Both the position numbers and the translations under genes were made by a program. From the NCBI GenBank assembly GCA_005883905.1, contig VAYD01000233.1, positions 1 through 5,861 of the forward strand: 5,861 nucleotides of DNA. The letters are read 5' to 3'. The stretch comes from Actinomycetota bacterium (GTDB taxonomy: Bacteria > Actinomycetota > Thermoleophilia > Solirubrobacterales > Solirubrobacteraceae). The notes beneath the pieces are model-generated. The model was given only the letters and a program-made list of their open reading frames with translations, was not told the DNA's origin and searched no databases. Positions 5,023 to 5,861 of this stretch are shown here, piece after piece (the first letter of the stretch is position 1; each line of letters opens with the position of its first letter).

Positions 5023-5861
5023 CTAGTACAGCTGCTTGGCCCGCTTCAGCGCCGTGCGCTGCAGCTTCGCGCGGCGGCCCTCGACGAGCTCGTCCAGCCG
5101 GTCGCGCTCGCCCGCGGTCATCGCGGTCGGGTGGCGCTCCGCGGCGGCCTGCAGGAGGTCGTGGTCGTCGCCGAGGAAGTCGGAGAGCTTGTGGGCGTCG
5201 CGGGCGAGCTTGCGCTTGCGCAGGATCTGCGCCGCGTGCCAGAGGTCCTTGGTGCGCTTGCGCAGCTCGTGCAGGTGCTCGCTGCTCGGCTCACTCCTCG
5301 CGGACTTGTACGCGCGGCGACCGCGCTTGCGGACCCGCCGCAGCCCGGGTTCGAGCGACGCGTCGGCGCCGAGCGGCCACGTTTCCACCCGGGCGCGGGC
5401 GTCCTCGACGGCGCGGCCGACCGCCGCCGCGTCGGGCTGTCCCGGTGTTTCCTCGCGCAGCGCGGTGCGCAGCCCGCCGAACGCCTCGGGGTCGAGCTTG
5501 TCGAGCGTCTCCACCATCACGCGCGCGTCGCGCGCGCCCGACAGCTCCCTCCCGGCGTCGCGGAAGGCGGCGTTCTCGCGGCGCCGCGTCTCGTCGCCGA
5601 GCTCGTTTCGCGCGAGGCGCACGAGCGCCCGCAGGCGCTTGAATGACTTGCGCGCCTCATGGACCGACCGCTCGTCGCTGACGTCGAAGTGATCGGCGAT
5701 GTTCTCGAGCTGACCGCGGGCGATGCGGCGCACGCCCTCCGCCACCGGCTCGCCCTCTGCGAGCTCGAACCGCCGCGCCCGCTCGCGCCGCGTCGAGCGC
5801 ACCTTGCCTGCAGCCACTGCCGCTCCGGCCGCGGCCAGCGCGCCGCCGGTGGCGGCGAGCG
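5023..5861 (-). CDS. CHAD-domain protein, 5' end beyond or near the window edge
   Basis: The CHAD domain is a bundle of helices rich in conserved His and basic residues, and family members have been shown to bind inorganic polyphosphate. Counting from the GTG at 5817, the first repeat motif is VHEARKSFKRLRALVRLAR (52-70), followed by RDAGRELSGARDARV (86-100). The second repeat is HELRKRTKDLWHAAQILRKRK (183-203, split by no gap), then LSDFLGDDHDLL (211-222). This is the full two-repeat layout ending at a TAG at 5023-5025. The GTG at 5817 gives 264 residues but has no good ribosome binding site. The frame stays open to 5861 through an Ala/Gly-rich, weakly hydrophobic run (LAATGGALAAAAGAAVAAG), so the real start may lie outside the window and the protein may have an N-terminal membrane or linker segment. 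No polyphosphate enzyme gene is visible beside it. Confidence 0.88.
   Translation of the reverse strand, partial: LAATGGALAAAGAAVAAGKVRSTRRERARRFELAEGEPVAEGVRRIARGQLENIADHFDVSDERSVHEARKSFKRLRALVRLARNELGDETRRRENAAFRDAGRELSGARDARVMVETLDKLDPEAFGGLRTALREETPGQPDAAAVGRAVEDARARVETWPLGADASLEPGLRRVRKRGRRAYKSARSEPSSEHLHELRKRTKDLWHAAQILRKRKLARDAHKLSDFLGDDHDLLQAAAERHPTAMTAGERDRLDELVEGRRAKLQRTALKRAKQLY

Noticed and set aside
4485..5642. Long plus-strand frame of 385 codons overlapping osmC and CHAD.
   Set aside because: It is Arg/Ala/Gly-rich low-complexity sequence typical of an out-of-frame reading of GC-rich DNA, and it covers two well-supported genes.

Overview
The window is GC-rich DNA with G/C-dominated third codon positions, strong AGGAGG-type ribosome binding sites in front of several genes, and an ECF41-type sigma factor. 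This points to a high-GC actinobacterium. The OsmC and CHAD proteins and the UPF0104-like membrane gene would fit the Solirubrobacterales/Thermoleophilia, but that placement is inferred from general resemblance and not from a search.

Layout. Positions 1-177 hold the 3' end of an unrecognised gene with a hydrophobic C-terminus. Positions 183-532 hold a broken C-terminal piece of an MBL-fold (UlaG/UPF0173-like) metallo-hydrolase. Meeting it tail to tail is a minus-strand cluster read from about 2520 down to 529: a DrrA-like ABC ATPase, a DrrB-like ABC-2 permease, and the first 30 or so residues of an NADPH-dependent FMN reductase that has lost the rest of its body. Divergent from this cluster, at 2601-3488, is an ECF41-type sigma factor with a fused SnoaL-like C-terminal domain. 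Past it lie a frameshifted UPF0104/LPG-synthase-TM membrane protein (3496-4445, minus), an intact OsmC-type peroxiredoxin (4588-5022, plus) and a CHAD-domain protein (minus, running out of the window at 5861).

The centrepiece is the 106-base divergent region 2495-2600. It carries two back-to-back copies of what I recall as the ECF41 promoter: TGTCACA-N16-CGTC towards the sigma gene (2564-2590) and CGTCACA-N16-CGTC towards the ABC operon (2527-2553). Both have the same 16-base spacer and they are mirror-symmetric about 2558/2559. This predicts that the sigma factor activates itself and the divergent exporter operon, with its fused SnoaL-like domain acting in place of a separate anti-sigma factor. 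The pairing with an ABC exporter plus a flavin reductase is not the carboxymuconolactone decarboxylase/oxidoreductase/epimerase partner usually quoted for ECF41.

Three genes around the intact sigma/ABC block are damaged: the MBL fragment, the FMN reductase stub and the UPF0104-like gene. Two of them show small internal losses that shift the frame. Either the block sits in a decaying, rearranged locus, or the assembly dropped short GC-rich stretches; the sequence alone does not decide. No tRNA, rRNA, insertion sequence or CRISPR array was seen.
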